In this document: in pieces, positions 61,679 through 64,000 of the stretch | How the letters are laid out: the number at the start of each line of letters is the position of its first letter | Position numbering within the stretch: the stretch's first letter is position 1 | Source of the DNA: Micromonospora sp. HM5-17 | GTDB taxonomy: Bacteria; Actinomycetota; Actinomycetes; Mycobacteriales; Micromonosporaceae | DNA length: 64,000 nt | Reading direction: 5' to 3' | Assembly: GCF_003762835.1 (NCBI RefSeq) | Contig: NZ_RJWA01000010.1 | Span: 108,574 to 172,573 of the forward strand | Made by a program: the position numbers and the translations under genes | Notes under the pieces: generated by a model | Database searches by the model: none | What the model was told of the DNA's origin: nothing | The model's input: only the letters and a program-made list of their open reading frames with translations

Positions 61679-62038
61679 CCACCCTGCCGGACGCACCCGC
61701 CTCGCCGCCCCGTCCCCGTGACCGGGCCGGTGGGTCGGGTGCGCCCGGTCGCGTCCGGCCGTGAGCGCCGGGACAGATCCGTCCACGCTCGGCCTACGGA
61801 CCCGGACTGTGCGCGTCGACGGTCTCACCCTGACCGACGGGTGGTCTCGGCGAGCCGGTTCGGTGAGGTCGGGTGCCGATCACCACGATCAGGTGCGGCC
61901 GAGGAAGCGCACGAGCTGTCTCGGCACCTCGCGCGGCATGACAGGTGCCATCACGTGAAGCTTTCTCGAAGACGTGTCTGTCACGGGAACGCGTTGACCA
62001 ACGGCTCTGTGCCTACTTTCCTCGCCGCCCGACCATCC
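61679..62038. other. Gene-less stretch
   Basis: No convincing coding sequence on either strand; frames present are Arg-rich shadows. It separates the beta-helix gene from the isochorismatase relic, and may contain further decayed sequence from that gene's 3' end. Confidence 0.4.
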
Positions 62039-62490
62039 GCCGTCTTCCGTTTCCCGCGGGCAGCGCGGCAGGTTGCAACCAGCGCGAGGGTGTCGACTCC
62101 CCGGTCGTCCGGCAGCGCCGCCAGCGGTGTCCGGTAGAGGGCGGCCCACCGTGGCTTGAAGATGCATCTTCCGCTGGTCCGGGCCCCACGCCTGACCGGC
62201 GAGGAGCCGGACGTGGTTCAGCAGCGGGAGGTCTCCGGTGCCAGACCCCGCTCCAGTTGCCTGCCCGGCGTACCGGTGCCACGATCCGTGCCCCGCCGGC
62301 GAGCAACGTCCGCCGAACCCGGTCGGCGTTGCCACCACCCGGCTCGTACAGGCGCACGACGTACACGATCGGCCGGTCCACAGTCCGGAAGGCCCTGGTG
62401 AGCGGCCGCAGGTTCGGCAGGATCTCCGGTGGTGGCGACGCCGTGCGGGCCGCTCGGACAGGAACGGCGGGTGACTCGGGTACCGTCGCC
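62039..62490 (-). pseudogene. Frame-shifted isochorismatase-like cysteine hydrolase relic
   Basis: Three pieces in the right order but in different frames match an isochorismatase-family hydrolase. Piece 1 (about 62430-62240): EILPNLRPLTRAFRTVDRPI then YVVRLYEPGGGNADRVRRTL. Piece 2 (about 62160-62082): FKPRWAALYRTPLAALPDDR then GVDTLALV. Piece 3 (about 62082-62039): AGCNLPRCPRE, the catalytic-Cys region usually CGCNFPNCPR. The N terminus and everything beyond the Cys motif cannot be traced. No single frame can make the enzyme. Confidence 0.7.
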
Positions 62491-62719
62491 ACAACCTGCT
62501 TGGGGGCGGCCTGTCCCTGACGACGTGGCGGTGCCCGCACGGAACGCCGACACGACCACGACGCACACGAGGTGCGGTCACGTCGCGAGACGGCTACACG
62601 AGGACGGCGGCGGACTGGGCCGGACCGGGCTGGTCTGGGCCGCGCCGGTGCTGTTCCCCGCACCGAGCCACCCGCGTACCCCCGGGCGGCGGCAGGCTCG
62701 ATGGCGGACGACCGGCTGA

Positions 62720-64000
62720 TCAGCCCGCGCGAACGGCCCCGCCGACGATCGCGAGAACCTCCTCGGGGGTACGGCCCGGGGCACCGCCCTGCGCCAGGCG
62801 CGCCGTGCCGCCCCCGCGTCCGTCGAGGGCGGTCTTCACCAGGTGTACGGCGCCGAGCGTGGCCGGCGTCGCCGCCGTGGTGGCGACGACCAGGCGGGTG
62901 ACGCGATCGGCGGGCGCGGCGACCGCCACTACGCCGGGTTCGTTCTCGGGCAGCGCGGCGCGGATCAGCTCGGCGAGCTGCCGGGGGTTGTCGTCGCCGG
63001 CCGCCACCACGCCCACGTGGCGGGTGCCGTTGACCCGCACCGCGTCGGCGGCGAGGCGTCGGGCGCGCTGCGCGGCGAGCTCGCGGGCGAGCTGGTCGGC
63101 GCGGCGTTCCGCAGCCCTGGCGCGGTCGAGCAGCGCGGTGATGCGCGCGGGCAGGTCCTCACGCGAGGACTGCAGCTGCGCGGCGAGCTGGGTGACGAGG
63201 TCCCGTTCCCGGGCGAGGTAACGCATCCCGTCGAGGCCGACGACAGCCTCGACGCGGCGGTGACCGGCGCCCACGGACGACTCGCCGGTCAGCGCGAGCA
63301 CACCGATCTGGCTGGAGCGGGACACGTGGGTGCCGCCGCACAGCTCCCGGGACCAGGCCCCGCCGATCTCCACCACCCGGACCTGCTCGTCGTAGGTCTC
63401 CCCGAAAAGGGCCAGAGCGCCGATCTCCCGGGCCCGGGCCAGCGGCATGATCCGCGCGGTGACCGGCAGGTCGTCACGGAGCGCCTGGTTCGCGACGTCC
63501 TCGATCTCGCTGCGTGTCGCCGGGGAGAGGCTGCCGGTCCAGGCGAAGTCCAACCGCAGGTAGCCGGGCCGGTTGTAGGAGCCGGACTGCAACGCGGTCG
63601 GGCCGAGGACCTGCCGCAGGGCGGCGTGCAGGACGTGGGTGCCGGAGTGGGCCTGCCGGGCGCCGAGCCGCCACCGCGCGTCGACCTGGGCGGTGAGGCG
63701 GGCCCCGACGGTGAGCTGACCACCGGTGACGCGTACCTGGTGCACGACGAGGCCCTTGATCGGGCGTTGCACGTCGATCACCTCCGCCGTCCCGTCCGGA
63801 CCGGTGAGGCGGCCGGCGTCGGCGGCCTGCCCGCCGGACTCGGCGTAGAACGGGGTGACGTCGAGCACCACCGCCACGATCTGGCCCTCGGACGCCGCCG
63901 CCACCGGCTCGCCGTCGGCGAGGAGCGCCACCACGGTGGATTCGGTCGTCAGGTCGGTGTAGGCGCGCCAGTCCGTCGGCCCGGCGCTGTCGAGTATCCG
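62720..64000 (-). CDS. alaS: Alanyl-tRNA synthetase, C-terminal part
   Basis: The 3' end of alaS; the 5' part lies beyond position 64000. The visible 426 residues begin in the region before the editing domain (DVTPFYAESGGQAADAG), then show the editing-site Zn motifs HSGTHVLHAALRQVLGPTAL (HxxxH) and ELCGGTHVSRSSQIG (CxxxH), a coiled coil (LARELAAQRARRLAADAVRV) and the C-Ala domain ending GGGTARLAQGGAPGRTPEEV. All key residues of the editing site are present. Charges tRNA-Ala and removes mischarged Ser/Gly. Confidence 0.96.
   Translation of the reverse strand, partial: RILDSAGPTDWRAYTDLTTESTVVALLADGEPVAAASEGQIVAVVLDVTPFYAESGGQAADAGRLTGPDGTAEVIDVQRPIKGLVVHQVRVTGGQLTVGARLTAQVDARWRLGARQAHSGTHVLHAALRQVLGPTALQSGSYNRPGYLRLDFAWTGSLSPATRSEIEDVANQALRDDLPVTARIMPLARAREIGALALFGETYDEQVRVVEIGGAWSRELCGGTHVSRSSQIGVLALTGESSVGAGHRRVEAVVGLDGMRYLARERDLVTQLAAQLQSSREDLPARITALLDRARAAERRADQLARELAAQRARRLAADAVRVNGTRHVGVVAAGDDNPRQLAELIRAALPENEPGVVAVAAPADRVTRLVVATTAATPATLGAVHLVKTALDGRGGGTARLAQGGAPGRTPEEVLAIVGGAVRAG

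Noticed and set aside
62720..64000. alaS fragment as a second, specialised synthetase
   Set aside because: All motifs visible are those of the ordinary actinobacterial enzyme; the truncation is only the window edge.

Overview
The window is high-GC, densely packed actinobacterial DNA. The gene content (SARP/AfsR-type regulators, Bcr/CflA exporter, NarL-type two-component systems, LamG and RHS secreted proteins, an AlaRS of the usual actinobacterial kind) and the G/C-rich third codon positions fit a filamentous actinomycete, most likely of the Micromonosporaceae; the genus cannot be fixed from sequence alone.

Layout. (1) 1-1607: the end of an integrated element, a tyrosine integrase transcribed away from a tRNA-Leu(GAG) whose 3' end is the likely attachment site; the element extends left out of the window. 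(2) 2.4-11.7 kb: organosulfur scavenging. A forward cluster holds a flavin reductase, an ABC importer (binding protein, permease, ATPase), an NtaA/SnaA/DszA-type monooxygenase and an SsuE-like FMN reductase. A second, convergent importer (ssuA, broken ssuC, ssuB) is divergent from ssuD across a perfect palindrome. (3) 11.9-13.4 kb: galB-galC-like pair (4-oxalomesaconate hydratase and CHA aldolase). (4) 13.9-19.3 kb: universal stress protein, DeaD helicase, a Cys-rich pentapeptide-repeat protein, MFS exporter. (5) 19.8-22.3 kb: KDG kinase, IclR regulator, KDPG aldolase. (6) 22.4-26.8 kb: histidine kinase, response regulator and NatAB-like ABC exporter on the minus strand. (7) 26.9-28.7 kb: luciferase-like monooxygenase with its dedicated FMN reductase.

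(8) 29.0-39.5 kb is dominated by two very large secreted proteins: a 1284-residue DNRLRE/LamG/DUF4082 protein and a 2126-residue SpvB/RHS protein. The tip of the latter is a lysine-rich 11-residue-repeat segment followed by a hydrophobic helix and a Gly-rich domain; I recognise no toxin fold and see no immunity gene beside it. (9) 39.5-48.8 kb: two SARP/AfsR-type regulators flanking an orphan pair of molybdo-flavoprotein subunits (FAD and 2Fe-2S, no catalytic large subunit), then a DrrAB-like exporter. (10) 49.1-51.1 kb: an SPFH-domain protein coupled to a divergent NAD-kinase-like protein under a tandem operator. (11) 51.1-51.75 kb: a lower-GC scar with a broken gene and a transposase remnant. 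(12) 51.75-57 kb: lipoprotein esterase/ArsR-like pair, formamidase with FmdB, DUF427 protein behind a GGTGCC microsatellite, TetR/SRPBCC pair with a double operator. (13) 57.1-64 kb: htpG, a secreted beta-helix protein, a frame-shifted isochorismatase relic and the 3' part of alaS.

Several genes are damaged or have unexpected starts (ssuC, the SARP at 39.5 kb, the NAD-kinase-like gene, the 51 kb gene, the isochorismatase). Recoding, true decay and assembly error cannot be told apart without read data.
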